Shown: positions 57,022 through 64,000 of the stretch, in pieces
Numbering within the stretch: the first letter of the stretch is position 1
How the letters are laid out: the number at the start of each line of letters is the position of its first letter
Assembly: GCA_022820725.1 (NCBI GenBank)
Contig: JAJEFA010000011.1
Location: 158,367-222,366 of the forward strand
Reading direction: 5' to 3'
Source of the DNA: Candidatus Binatia bacterium
Lineage (GTDB): Bacteria; Desulfobacterota; Binatia; Bin18
Length of the DNA: 64,000 bases
Notes under the pieces: generated by a model
Told to the model about the DNA's origin: nothing
Database searches by the model: none
Seen by the model: the letters and a program-made list of their open reading frames with translations, nothing else
Program-made: the position numbers and the translations under genes

Positions 57022-57044
57022 GCAGAGAAGTGGTTTTTGCGTTT

Positions 57045-57079
57045 CCCTCTCCCTGCTAGGGAGAGGGCCAGGGTGAGGG
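57045..57079. repeat. Hairpin repeat (CCCTCTCCCT ... AGGGTGAGGG)
   Basis: CCCTCTCCCT (57045-57054) and AGGGAGAGGG (57058-57067) form a perfect stem, followed by CCAGGGTGAGGG. It resembles 18778-18818 and a widespread proteobacterial intergenic repeat. It lies between the VOC and HpaB-type genes and may weaken read-through. Confidence 0.7.
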
Positions 57080-57131
57080 CTGCTCAGAACGAATTTTCTC
57101 TCACTTCTCCTCACCATAACTTGGAGCACTC

Positions 57132-58577
57132 ATGGGCATTCGGACCGGTGCAGAATACCGAGAAAGTTTGCGGGACGGACGCAGCATTTATGTGAATGGC
57201 GAGCGGGTCAAAGATGTGACGACCTATCCGCCGTTCCAAGGCGTGGTGGATACCATTGCCTCTCTGTACGACCTCCAACACGAGTCCGCACATCAACCCC
57301 CGCTGACCTACCCGTCACCCAAGGATGGCCAACCGGTCGGGCTCTCCTTTCTGATGGCGGACAATGTTGAAGATGTCGAGCGCCGCGTCCGTGCCGAGGA
57401 ATTCCGGGCTGAGGTGACCTGTGGCTTGATGGGCCGCATGCCGGACTTCATGAACGCCCTGGTGACCGACGCGGCGATTGCTGCGCCGTTTATCGGTCAA
57501 TGTGAGCCCCGCTTTGGTGAGAATACCATTCGCTACTACGAAGCCTGTCGGGATCAGGACTGGTGCCTGACCCATACTCTGGTGGATCCCCAGATCGACC
57601 GCTCAAAAGGACCGGCAGAACAAAGCGATCCAGAGGCAGCATTGCACGTGGTGCGCGAGACGGACAACGGCATCGTGGTCAGCGGTGCCCGGATGCTTTC
57701 CACGCTCGCCCCTTTTTCCAACGAACTCTGGGTGGGACCGTTCTATCCGCGCAAGACGGGAGAAGAAGCCTATACTCTCTGCTTCGCTGTTCCCATGGAT
57801 ACCCCAGGCCTCAAGTTTATCTGTCGTGAGGCCTATAACACGGGCCGGAGTCGGTTTGATCGCCCATTGTCGTATCGCTTCGATGAAGAAGATGCCCTCG
57901 CCGTTTTTGATACGGTCGAGGTGCCCTGGGAGCGGGTGTTTATCAACGGTGATATCGAGGCCTCCAACTACATCCTTGGCCGGGCGCCCGGCTACGCCCT
58001 GCTCCAGGCGGTTATTCGCGGCACCGTCAAGCTCCGTTTCATGGCCGGGCTGGCCTGTAGCGTGGCCGAGGCAATCGGCCGGACCAAGGCGCAGCATGTC
58101 CAGGCCCAGCTTGGCGAGTTGGTGGCTCATGTTGAAATTGCCAATGGCCTGCTGCGAGCGGCAGCCCACAATGTTGTCACCAATCATAAAGAGGGCGGCT
58201 CGCTCCGTTCGCTTGCGGCCTCGCTGTGGGTGTTTATTCCTCAGGCGCAGATGCGGGCGGCCGAAGTGATTCGACAGGTCAGCGGCAGCGGGCTGATCAT
58301 GACGCCCACGGAAGGGGACCTGCAGAACCCGGAGATCGCGCCCTATCTCGAACGCTATCTCCAGGGCAAAAACCTGCCGGCGCGAAATCGGGTGCAACTC
58401 TTCAAGCTGGCCTGGGATATGTTGGGTGAACAGTTCGGCAGCCGGCAGTTGCAGTACGAATGGTTCTACGCGGGTGATCCCATGTTTACCCGGTCGCGTT
58501 TTTATCACTCGCCCGCAGTGAAAGGCTATAAAGCGATGGTGGAACGAATCCTGGAGGAGGGGAAGGGCGCAGGTTAG
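57132..58577 (+). CDS. HpaB-family (4-hydroxyphenylacetate 3-hydroxylase type) flavin monooxygenase
   Basis: 481 residues, the usual size of FADH2-dependent HpaB oxygenases. Seen: RTGAEYRESLRDGRSIYVNG, VKDVTTYPPFQGVVDTIASL, LSFLMADNVEDVERR, and EVPWERVFINGDIEA with ASN in the family's flavin-binding region, then EWFYAGDPMFTRSRFY near the end. It would ortho-hydroxylate a phenol, with a flavin reductase (HpaC) from elsewhere. TTGGAGC precedes ATG 57132. It follows the VOC gene and could feed a catechol to it; this pathway link is inference. The hairpin at 58583 ends the unit. Confidence 0.88.
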   Translation: MGIRTGAEYRESLRDGRSIYVNGERVKDVTTYPPFQGVVDTIASLYDLQHESAHQPPLTYPSPKDGQPVGLSFLMADNVEDVERRVRAEEFRAEVTCGLMGRMPDFMNALVTDAAIAAPFIGQCEPRFGENTIRYYEACRDQDWCLTHTLVDPQIDRSKGPAEQSDPEAALHVVRETDNGIVVSGARMLSTLAPFSNELWVGPFYPRKTGEEAYTLCFAVPMDTPGLKFICREAYNTGRSRFDRPLSYRFDEEDALAVFDTVEVPWERVFINGDIEASNYILGRAPGYALLQAVIRGTVKLRFMAGLACSVAEAIGRTKAQHVQAQLGELVAHVEIANGLLRAAAHNVVTNHKEGGSLRSLAASLWVFIPQAQMRAAEVIRQVSGSGLIMTPTEGDLQNPEIAPYLERYLQGKNLPARNRVQLFKLAWDMLGEQFGSRQLQYEWFYAGDPMFTRSRFYHSPAVKGYKAMVERILEEGKGAG

Positions 58578-58582
58578 ACACT

Positions 58583-58606
58583 CGGGGCAACCTCGCGGTT
58601 GCCCCG
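58583..58606. terminator. Hairpin between convergent genes (GGGGCAACC family)
   Basis: CGGGGCAACC (58583-58592) pairs exactly with GGTTGCCCCG (58597-58606), loop TCGC. It lies between the HpaB-type gene and the reverse-strand VOC gene. Core arms match the repeats at 27154 and 47012. No T-tract. Confidence 0.65.
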
Positions 58607-58628
58607 ACGGAGGGAAGGGTTCGAAAGA

Positions 58629-59165
58629 TTAGCTCGGCGGATTGGTGGAAACGATATCTGGCGTCTCTTCCAAACCAAGCGCGGCAATGGGCGCTTCAAA
58701 ACGCTCGGTCATGACCGCATCCTCGTCGTGAAAGTCACGGGTGAAGCAGCAGTATTCCATCTGCATGCCGTTGGGGTCCTTAAAGTAAATCGACTTGGCC
58801 CAGTCGTGATCCACGACTTCTGAGACCTCCACGCCTTTATCCCGCAGCTCTTGTTGTTTTTCTTCGAGCGCCGCTTCCGTACCGGCCTCAAAAGCGAAGT
58901 GGTAGAACGCACTCGGGACACCGAGCCCCCGGTTGATGCCGGCGTCGTACTCGACCGGAACCCCGGGAATACCTTTGGCTTCCATAAAAGCGAGCAACTG
59001 GTCACGACCCGTATCAAAAAAGATATGCCGAATATGGCCCCCTTCTTTGATCTTGATGGTGTCGCAGCGAACCGGCTTGAAGCCCAGAATGTCTTCATAA
59101 AACTCGCGCGTCTTATCCAAGTCGAGCGTTGACAGTCCAATATGAGAAAAGCCTTTCTTTGTCAT
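58629..59165 (-). CDS. VOC-superfamily protein
   Basis: 178 residues. FSHIGLSTLDLDKTREFYED, GHIRHIFFDTGRDQLLAFME, FYHFAFEAGTEAALEEKQQE and DPNGMQMEYCCFTRDF give the His, His and Glu of the metal site in a VOC fold. It resembles the glyoxalase/bleomycin-resistance/extradiol group and is not close to the VOC gene at 56527. AAGGAGGGTTCGG precedes ATG 59165. It is on the opposite strand to the surrounding oxygenase cluster and divergent from the luciferase-like gene. Confidence 0.87.
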   Translation of the reverse strand: MTKKGFSHIGLSTLDLDKTREFYEDILGFKPVRCDTIKIKEGGHIRHIFFDTGRDQLLAFMEAKGIPGVPVEYDAGINRGLGVPSAFYHFAFEAGTEAALEEKQQELRDKGVEVSEVVDHDWAKSIYFKDPNGMQMEYCCFTRDFHDEDAVMTERFEAPIAALGLEETPDIVSTNPPS

Positions 59166-59266
59166 GACCGAACCCTCCTTATTCTTTGTGGTTCCGCTAC
59201 TTTTTTTGATCTACCACAGCTTCCTCGGGAAAGAAACCGAGAAAACTACCTGCCTCGCGCTTCTCA

Positions 59267-59296
59267 TTGACACACTGCGAGCCGGCCGAGTAGGCT
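59267..59296 (+). promoter_or_regulatory. Predicted sigma70-like promoter of the luciferase-like gene at 59325
   Basis: TTGACA (59267-59272, full consensus), 18-base spacer, TAGGCT (59291-59296, 3 of 6). The predicted start near 59303 leaves a ~22-base leader with GAGGAGGAAGG. Confidence 0.45.
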
Positions 59297-59324
59297 CTCC
59301 TGGCCGGATACCGAGGAGGAAGGT

Positions 59325-60395
59325 ATGGATTTCGGCGTACTCGTATTTCCCAAACCGGACCGCTGTGTCGACCACGCCAAGCTGGCCGAGGCAAAAGGTT
59401 TCACCCATGTGTGGGTGGAAGACTCGCCCATGATGGCCGGGGATGTGTATCTATGCCTGGGATTAATGGCGCAGCACACGAGTCGAGTTACCCTCGGAAC
59501 CGGGGTGGCAGTGGTTGGAACACGCAGCGCACCCGTGACGGCCCATGCCATTGCCACGGTCAACCAGCTTGCCCCCGGACGAGTCATCCTCGGGCTGGGA
59601 ACCGGTAACAGTGCACGGCGGGCGATGGGGCTGCCGCCCTGTTCTCTCCGTGAGCTGCGCGAGTATATAGCGACCCTGCGTGGCCTGCTGAGTAATCAGG
59701 AGGTAGTGTATCAAGAGGGAGCGGAGACGCGCCGGATCAAGTTTTTTCATCAGGATTACGCGTTTATTAACACGCGTGAGCCGATTCCCATTTATGTAGC
59801 GGCCAACGCCCCACGGGCCATGGGGCTGGCTGGCGAGTTGGGCGACGGCTGGCTGACCTCACGGACCAATACGGTCGAAGGCTTTGAGGCTGCCTGGCGT
59901 CAGGTCAAGACCGGTATTGAGCAGGCCGGAAAAGATCCGGACCGCATAGACCGTGTGCTCTTTACCACGGCCTGTCTGTTGGGCCCGGACGAAGGATTGG
60001 ATTCTGAGCGAGTCAGAGCCCAGGCCGGCCCGTGGGCAACCGTCGCCCTGCACTCATTATACGAAACGCTTAAGGGGCCGGAAGCCGCCCCGGTACCCCT
60101 TCGCTCGATTTTTACCCAATATAAAGCCTTTATGGAGCGCCGTCTCCAAGACAAGGATGAGTACTATTTTGACCTGCACGACGGCCACTGTTTATACGTC
60201 CGAGAGGAAGAAGCTCAGTTTGTGACGCCCGAGGTCGTTCAGGCGACTACCTTGACGGCCCAGCCCGAGGCCCTCCTGGAACGGCTCCGCAGTCTGGAGC
60301 GAGCGGGAGTTCGACAGGTCACTTTTATTCCGACCTTTGATGCTTTTGAGGAATTTGTGACAACATTTGGAGAAAAGGTTCTTGCCCATTGGTAA
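59325..60395 (+). CDS. LLM-class F420-dependent-like oxidoreductase
   Basis: 356 residues. AKLAEAKGFTHVWVEDSPMM, LMAQHTSRVTLGTGVAVVGT, RSAPVTAHAIATVNQLAPGR, LGLGTGNSARRAMGLP and PIPIYVAANAPRAMGLAGEL show a long luciferase-like protein close to the F420-dependent (methylene-H4MPT reductase-like) branch. The conserved LGLGTGNSA loop would bind the flavin/F420 phosphate. GAGGAGGAAGG precedes ATG 59325 with a consensus -35 further up. It stands as a single gene before the VWA gene. Substrate unknown. Confidence 0.88.
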   Translation: MDFGVLVFPKPDRCVDHAKLAEAKGFTHVWVEDSPMMAGDVYLCLGLMAQHTSRVTLGTGVAVVGTRSAPVTAHAIATVNQLAPGRVILGLGTGNSARRAMGLPPCSLRELREYIATLRGLLSNQEVVYQEGAETRRIKFFHQDYAFINTREPIPIYVAANAPRAMGLAGELGDGWLTSRTNTVEGFEAAWRQVKTGIEQAGKDPDRIDRVLFTTACLLGPDEGLDSERVRAQAGPWATVALHSLYETLKGPEAAPVPLRSIFTQYKAFMERRLQDKDEYYFDLHDGHCLYVREEEAQFVTPEVVQATTLTAQPEALLERLRSLERAGVRQVTFIPTFDAFEEFVTTFGEKVLAHW

Positions 60396-60503
60396 GGAGT
60401 ACCTTCCTGTCGCCTGCTTGCTCTGGCGGACGCCCTCCGATACAGCAGAGAAAGGTTTGACGCTTCTCCCGTACCCCTGAGTCGTGGGAGAACAGGCAGG
60501 ACT

Positions 60504-63176
60504 ATGACCAATTTCGATCCCAAGACCCTTGAAGAAAAAGACCAGCAGCAGTTTCAGGTCGCATTGGCGGGACTCTCTTCCTCGCAACACTCGGCCTTAC
60601 TCGTTGCGCTGACCCGGATAGAACAGCCCGTTGTCCAGATATGGTTGAAGGAAGAACTCCTCCAGGAATGGGTCCAACAGGGCCGACACGTGAGTGCAAC
60701 GCTGGGCGCGCGTGGGGAAAGGCTCGCCTCAGCCATGTTCGCGGCAACGCCTGAGCTTTTGCCGGTCTTGTCCCGGCTGGAGCTGCTCGAATGGATTCGT
60801 TTTCTGCTGGATATTGAAGCAGTCAGTGGAGAGACCGATTTTGCGCGTTTCCCGGACGGCCTGACCGCCCTGGACCGACCGGAACGGATCAGCGTCTATC
60901 GTCTGGGCCGGTCCGCCGTGTATCACTCGCGTGCTGCTGCCGCGGGCATTTACCACGTCTTACCTCAAGCCCTGGTCACTATCCCGGAGCCATTACGGAA
61001 TGTGTTGATGCGCTGCCTCCAGCCGGTTGCCGCCTTTGATCCGGAACCGCTGCCGGCCGTGATCCCGTTTCTGGAGCCTACGCTCAAGAGCTTGGCGCCG
61101 GACCAACAACTGTCTGTATTAGAGCGGATTGCCGAACTCGCCCGTATTTTTCCTGCCGGGATTGCCCGGCTCTTTCGGACCCTGTCCCGTGCCTATGAAG
61201 AAGTCGGCGCCGAGGGGGTGTTGACCTGGATTCAGACCGGAGAAGAGATCGCGCAGCGCAATCCGCACGCCGCAGAAGCGTTTTTCACCCTGGAGTCCCG
61301 GACTAGTTTCCAGGTCTTGCGGCATGAGTCGCCGGCCGTGCTGCTCTCCGAAGTGCATAGTGCGTTGGTGAAGTTCATGCACATGCTGTGTGGGGAGGCG
61401 GTCAGTATTCAGGAAATCGGGGAGGTCTCCTTCCCACCTCCGTTTGCGATTGTCGAAGACGAAGATGAGTTTCTGCCCTTGCCGGCCAGTATTGACCTGT
61501 TTTCGACTTTTGAGGAAAACTTTCGGCTGTATTGCATGTTCGCCGCCCATCAGGCGGGACGGGTCGAGTTTGGGACCTACGATCTCTCCATTGCCGACAT
61601 CTGGTCGCAGGTGCCGTCGTTTGTACGGGAACGGGCCGAGACAAATGGGCACCCGCCACGGGACTTGGCGGCGTATTGCAAGCTCTTTCCCAAGCCCGAA
61701 CAGATTGAGGCGTTGTTCATGTTCGTCGAAGGCCAGCGGATTAACGCCTGTCTGGCAGGGGCATATCCCGGACTGCAAAAAGACCTAGCCTGGGCCGCGT
61801 CACAGACCCGCATTCTGCCGCCTCTGATCCAGTCGATCTTGCCGTATTTGAACGCAACGCTGAAACCCGGCTGGGAGCACGACGCCACGGTGGCGGGCTG
61901 CCTGCTCATGGCCACCGAGCTGTATGCTTCCCTGCCCGAATACGCGTCGCAGCTCTCGAGGCAGCAGAAAGACGAGGATGTTCCGACCGGCGCACCGGAC
62001 AGGATGATGCAAGGGACGGGTGAGCCCGAGCTATCTGAACGGGAGCAGGCCGTCCTGCAGCGGATTCTTTTGACGTTGCGCCAGCATCAAAAACAGAAAA
62101 AGATTCGCCAGACCCGGCCGGCCTCCATCCATGGGACGCCCCTGGATGCGCTGGACTCCGAGGAGGACGCAGCCGAACAGGAAGAACGTAAAAAGGAGCA
62201 ACTGCGTCGTCGGCATTCCGTCGTGGGAGTCCGCTATGTCTATGACGAGTGGGATTTTCTGATCGAAGACTACCGCGCCCGCTGGTGCGAACTCCACGAA
62301 GTCCCACTGGCCGGCGACCGGGGCGGCTTCTTTGAGAGTACGCTCACCCGCTACAGCGAGGTCATTCCCAATATTAAACGTGAGTTCCAACAACTTCGGC
62401 CCAAGATGTTCCGTTTGGTCAAGGGGCTGGAAGATGGAGAGGTGATAGACCTGGACGCGGCCGTGGCGGCTCGGGTTGATCTGCACACCGGGGTTGCGCC
62501 GTCCACACGGCTATACGCGGCCAGACAGCCGCTGGAGCGGGATGTTGCCGCCCTCTTTCTCTTGGATCTGAGTGCTTCGACCGATGCCAGGATTCAGAAG
62601 GAAACGGACAACGGAGATGGCGAAACGAGCGGCCTCCGGGTGATCGATGTCCTCAAAGAGGCGGTTGTGGTATTGTCTGCCGCCCTGGAGGAAATCGGTG
62701 ATGCGTATGCGGTCTACGGCTTTTCCAGCGCCGGGCGGTATAACATCGAGTTCTATCCGGTCAAAGCGTTTGGCGAGAAGCTGTCGGATGATGTCAAAGG
62801 CCGCATCAGCGGGTTGGAGCCCCAGCGCAGTACGCGTATGGGCGCGGCCGTTCGGCATGCGACCCGCAAACTCAAAGACGTTGCCAGCCGAGCGAAAATT
62901 CTTGTCCTCCTCAGCGACGGATTCCCTGAAGACGCGGACTACGGCCGAGACGAAAACGCACCGATGTACGGCCTGCGCGATACCATGATGGCCCTGCGTG
63001 AAGCCGAGCGTGAGAACATCATGTCGTTCTGTCTGACGATAGATAAGGGTGGCCATGATTATCTGCGCGAGATGTGTCCGCCGTCACGCTACATGGTCCT
63101 GGAGGACATCCCGTCTCTCCCGTTAGAACTGCCCAAGATCTACCAGCGCCATATCCGGATGCAATTGTCCGAGTAA
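60504..63176 (+). CDS. NorD/CbbO-like VWA-domain protein
   Basis: 890 residues. A long helical N-terminal part (about 1-600) without a known enzyme motif is followed by a charged linker (EEDAAEQEERKKEQLRRRHS) and a C-terminal von Willebrand A domain (about 675-885) with the MIDAS motif FLLDLSASTDARIQ, YGFSSAGRYNIEF, and LVLLSDGFPEDADYG. This is the NorD/CbbO architecture; such proteins work with a MoxR-type AAA+ ATPase (NorQ/CbbQ) to mature metal-enzymes such as NO reductase or Rubisco. No MoxR gene is adjacent in the window. Start ATG 60504 follows AACAGGCAGG. Confidence 0.85.
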   Translation: MTNFDPKTLEEKDQQQFQVALAGLSSSQHSALLVALTRIEQPVVQIWLKEELLQEWVQQGRHVSATLGARGERLASAMFAATPELLPVLSRLELLEWIRFLLDIEAVSGETDFARFPDGLTALDRPERISVYRLGRSAVYHSRAAAAGIYHVLPQALVTIPEPLRNVLMRCLQPVAAFDPEPLPAVIPFLEPTLKSLAPDQQLSVLERIAELARIFPAGIARLFRTLSRAYEEVGAEGVLTWIQTGEEIAQRNPHAAEAFFTLESRTSFQVLRHESPAVLLSEVHSALVKFMHMLCGEAVSIQEIGEVSFPPPFAIVEDEDEFLPLPASIDLFSTFEENFRLYCMFAAHQAGRVEFGTYDLSIADIWSQVPSFVRERAETNGHPPRDLAAYCKLFPKPEQIEALFMFVEGQRINACLAGAYPGLQKDLAWAASQTRILPPLIQSILPYLNATLKPGWEHDATVAGCLLMATELYASLPEYASQLSRQQKDEDVPTGAPDRMMQGTGEPELSEREQAVLQRILLTLRQHQKQKKIRQTRPASIHGTPLDALDSEEDAAEQEERKKEQLRRRHSVVGVRYVYDEWDFLIEDYRARWCELHEVPLAGDRGGFFESTLTRYSEVIPNIKREFQQLRPKMFRLVKGLEDGEVIDLDAAVAARVDLHTGVAPSTRLYAARQPLERDVAALFLLDLSASTDARIQKETDNGDGETSGLRVIDVLKEAVVVLSAALEEIGDAYAVYGFSSAGRYNIEFYPVKAFGEKLSDDVKGRISGLEPQRSTRMGAAVRHATRKLKDVASRAKILVLLSDGFPEDADYGRDENAPMYGLRDTMMALREAERENIMSFCLTIDKGGHDYLREMCPPSRYMVLEDIPSLPLELPKIYQRHIRMQLSE

Positions 63177-63385
63177 ACCCTTCATGCTGCGCGGTTCCGT
63201 TTCTCCGCCGTCACGAGAAAAAGCGGGGCAGATGTGAAAAAATCAGTGGAAAAACAAGAAAAAACGGTCAAAAAGTTTTCCAAAAGTCTTGTAACTTGTC
63301 AGTTTTAGCAGTATGGGGTCGAGTAGGCTCCGATCAAATCCAAAGGATCGCGAGCAAAAATTCCAATTCCTAAAGGAGGGGCGTT

Positions 63386-64000
63386 ATGCCGGAATATGAT
63401 CTCGTGATCAAAGATGGAATGATCATCGATGGGACACGACTACCGCGCTATCGAGGCGACATTGGCGTGAAAGACGGCAAGATTGCGAAGATCGGCCGCC
63501 TGCAATCGCACCAGGGGGCAAAAACCTTGGATGCGGAAGGGCATATGGTGGTGCCGGGCTTTATCGATCTGCACACTCATTACGACGCACAACTGTTTTG
63601 GGACCCGTATCTGACGATTTCGGGCTGGCACGGCATCACCTCCGTGGTGATTGGTAACTGCGGATTTGGCTTTGCCCCTGTACAGCCCGAGGATCAGGAG
63701 CGGGCCATGCGCACCATGACCCGGACGGAAGCGATTCCGTACGAGTCGATGAAGGCCGGGATGCCCTGGGACTGGATCACCTTTCCGGAATTCCTGGACA
63801 GCGTCGAGCGCACGCCCAAAGGTTTGAACATCCTGCCGTATATTCCGATTGCGCCACTCATGGTGTGGGTGATGGGGCGCGAGGAGGCGAAGTCGGGCCG
63901 GATGCCGACGGACGATGAACACCGGGAGATGGTGCGACTCCTGCACGAAGGCATGGCAGCGGGTGGCTGCGGCTGGTCGGCCCAACGCTTTGGGGAAGAC
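63386..64000 (+). CDS. Amidohydrolase, N-acyl-D-amino-acid deacylase family, cut by window edge
   Basis: 205 residues are visible before the right edge. DLVIKDGMIIDGTRLPRYRG, the metal motif H63-T-H65-Y-D in PGFIDLHTHYDAQLFWDP, WHGITSVVIGNCGFGFAPV and a region TPKGLNILPYIPIAPLMVWV match the family of the gene at 174-1856, though the two are clearly diverged. AAAGGAGG (63372-63379) is well placed before ATG 63386. It should hydrolyse an N-acyl or related amide; substrate unknown. The upstream 209 bases hold an AT-rich stretch (63230-63300) that probably contains the promoter. Confidence 0.88.
   Translation, partial: MPEYDLVIKDGMIIDGTRLPRYRGDIGVKDGKIAKIGRLQSHQGAKTLDAEGHMVVPGFIDLHTHYDAQLFWDPYLTISGWHGITSVVIGNCGFGFAPVQPEDQERAMRTMTRTEAIPYESMKAGMPWDWITFPEFLDSVERTPKGLNILPYIPIAPLMVWVMGREEAKSGRMPTDDEHREMVRLLHEGMAAGGCGWSAQRFGED

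Noticed and set aside
1..64000. rRNA, tRNA, integrase or transposase genes
   Set aside because: None was recognised on either strand; the repeats and relics are the only mobile-element signs.

Overview
The window looks like one chromosomal contig of an uncultured, GC-rich, Gram-negative-type bacterium. It carries a lipobox lipoprotein and remnants of a secretion ATPase, uses purine-rich Shine-Dalgarno sites, and has unusually many F420/FMN luciferase-like oxidoreductases, Rieske oxygenases, short-chain dehydrogenases and amidohydrolases. That gene mix recalls Tectomicrobia/Entotheonella-like, Binatota-like and 'deltaproteobacterial' metagenome bins. This placement is inference from gene content; no rRNA, tRNA or CRISPR array was seen.

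Layout. 1-4.0 kb: a CYTH-domain gene cut by the left edge, a D-aminoacylase-type amidohydrolase, a lipoprotein, and two gene relics (a kinase N-lobe and a GspE/PilB-type ATPase with a large internal deletion). 4.0-6.5 kb: an acyl-CoA (malonyl-CoA-like) synthetase and a fumarylacetoacetate-hydrolase-fold enzyme. 6.5-13.6 kb: three NCS2 nucleobase-permease paralogues, each with the same C-terminal soluble domain, with murJ embedded among them. 13.9-18.8 kb: an SDR and a 2-oxo-acid (acetoin/pyruvate type) dehydrogenase operon. A four-helix-bundle (S23-type) cassette with G-rich flanking repeats sits between E1 alpha and E1 beta, and the E2 is fused to an OsmC domain through a linker encoded by the same kind of repeat. 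18.8-25.1 kb: two alpha/beta hydrolases (one lacking catalytic residues), a luciferase-like oxidoreductase, a HbpS/GlcG-like protein, a cobalt-type nitrile hydratase set and a polysaccharide deacetylase. 25.2-25.9 kb: a TumE/TumA-type toxin-antitoxin pair behind a perfect palindrome. 26-35 kb: GDPD, a cluster of palindromic repeats, leuCD, a thioredoxin-TPR protein, an MBL hydrolase, an acyl-CoA dehydrogenase, a phosphoesterase and moaA. 35.4-40.6 kb: two SDRs and a catabolic operon (ureidoglycolate-lyase-like protein, amidohydrolase, Rieske alpha and SnoaL-like beta). 40.6-49.7 kb: a degraded nucleotidyltransferase pair, an M50 peptidase, luciferase-like enzymes, a GST, a CmcJ/NvfI-like oxygenase, an MFS transporter, an orphan CopG-type antitoxin and an SDR. 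49.9-60.4 kb: three paralogous Rieske oxygenases, two of them with a conserved ~108-residue partner, together with luciferase-like, VOC and HpaB-type enzymes. 60.5-64 kb: a NorD-like VWA protein and a second D-aminoacylase-like amidohydrolase cut by the right edge.

How it fits together. Most of the window reads as oxidative catabolism of aromatic or other xenobiotic-like small molecules: Rieske and flavin monooxygenases open or hydroxylate substrates, VOC, FAH and amidohydrolase enzymes process products, SDRs, acyl-CoA enzymes and a 2-oxo-acid dehydrogenase feed central metabolism, and MFS/NCS2 proteins move substrates. The most unusual parts are the repeated Rieske-plus-108-residue-protein modules, the triplicated NCS2-plus-soluble-domain permeases, and the repeat-bounded four-helix-bundle cassette and E2-OsmC fusion inside one dehydrogenase operon.
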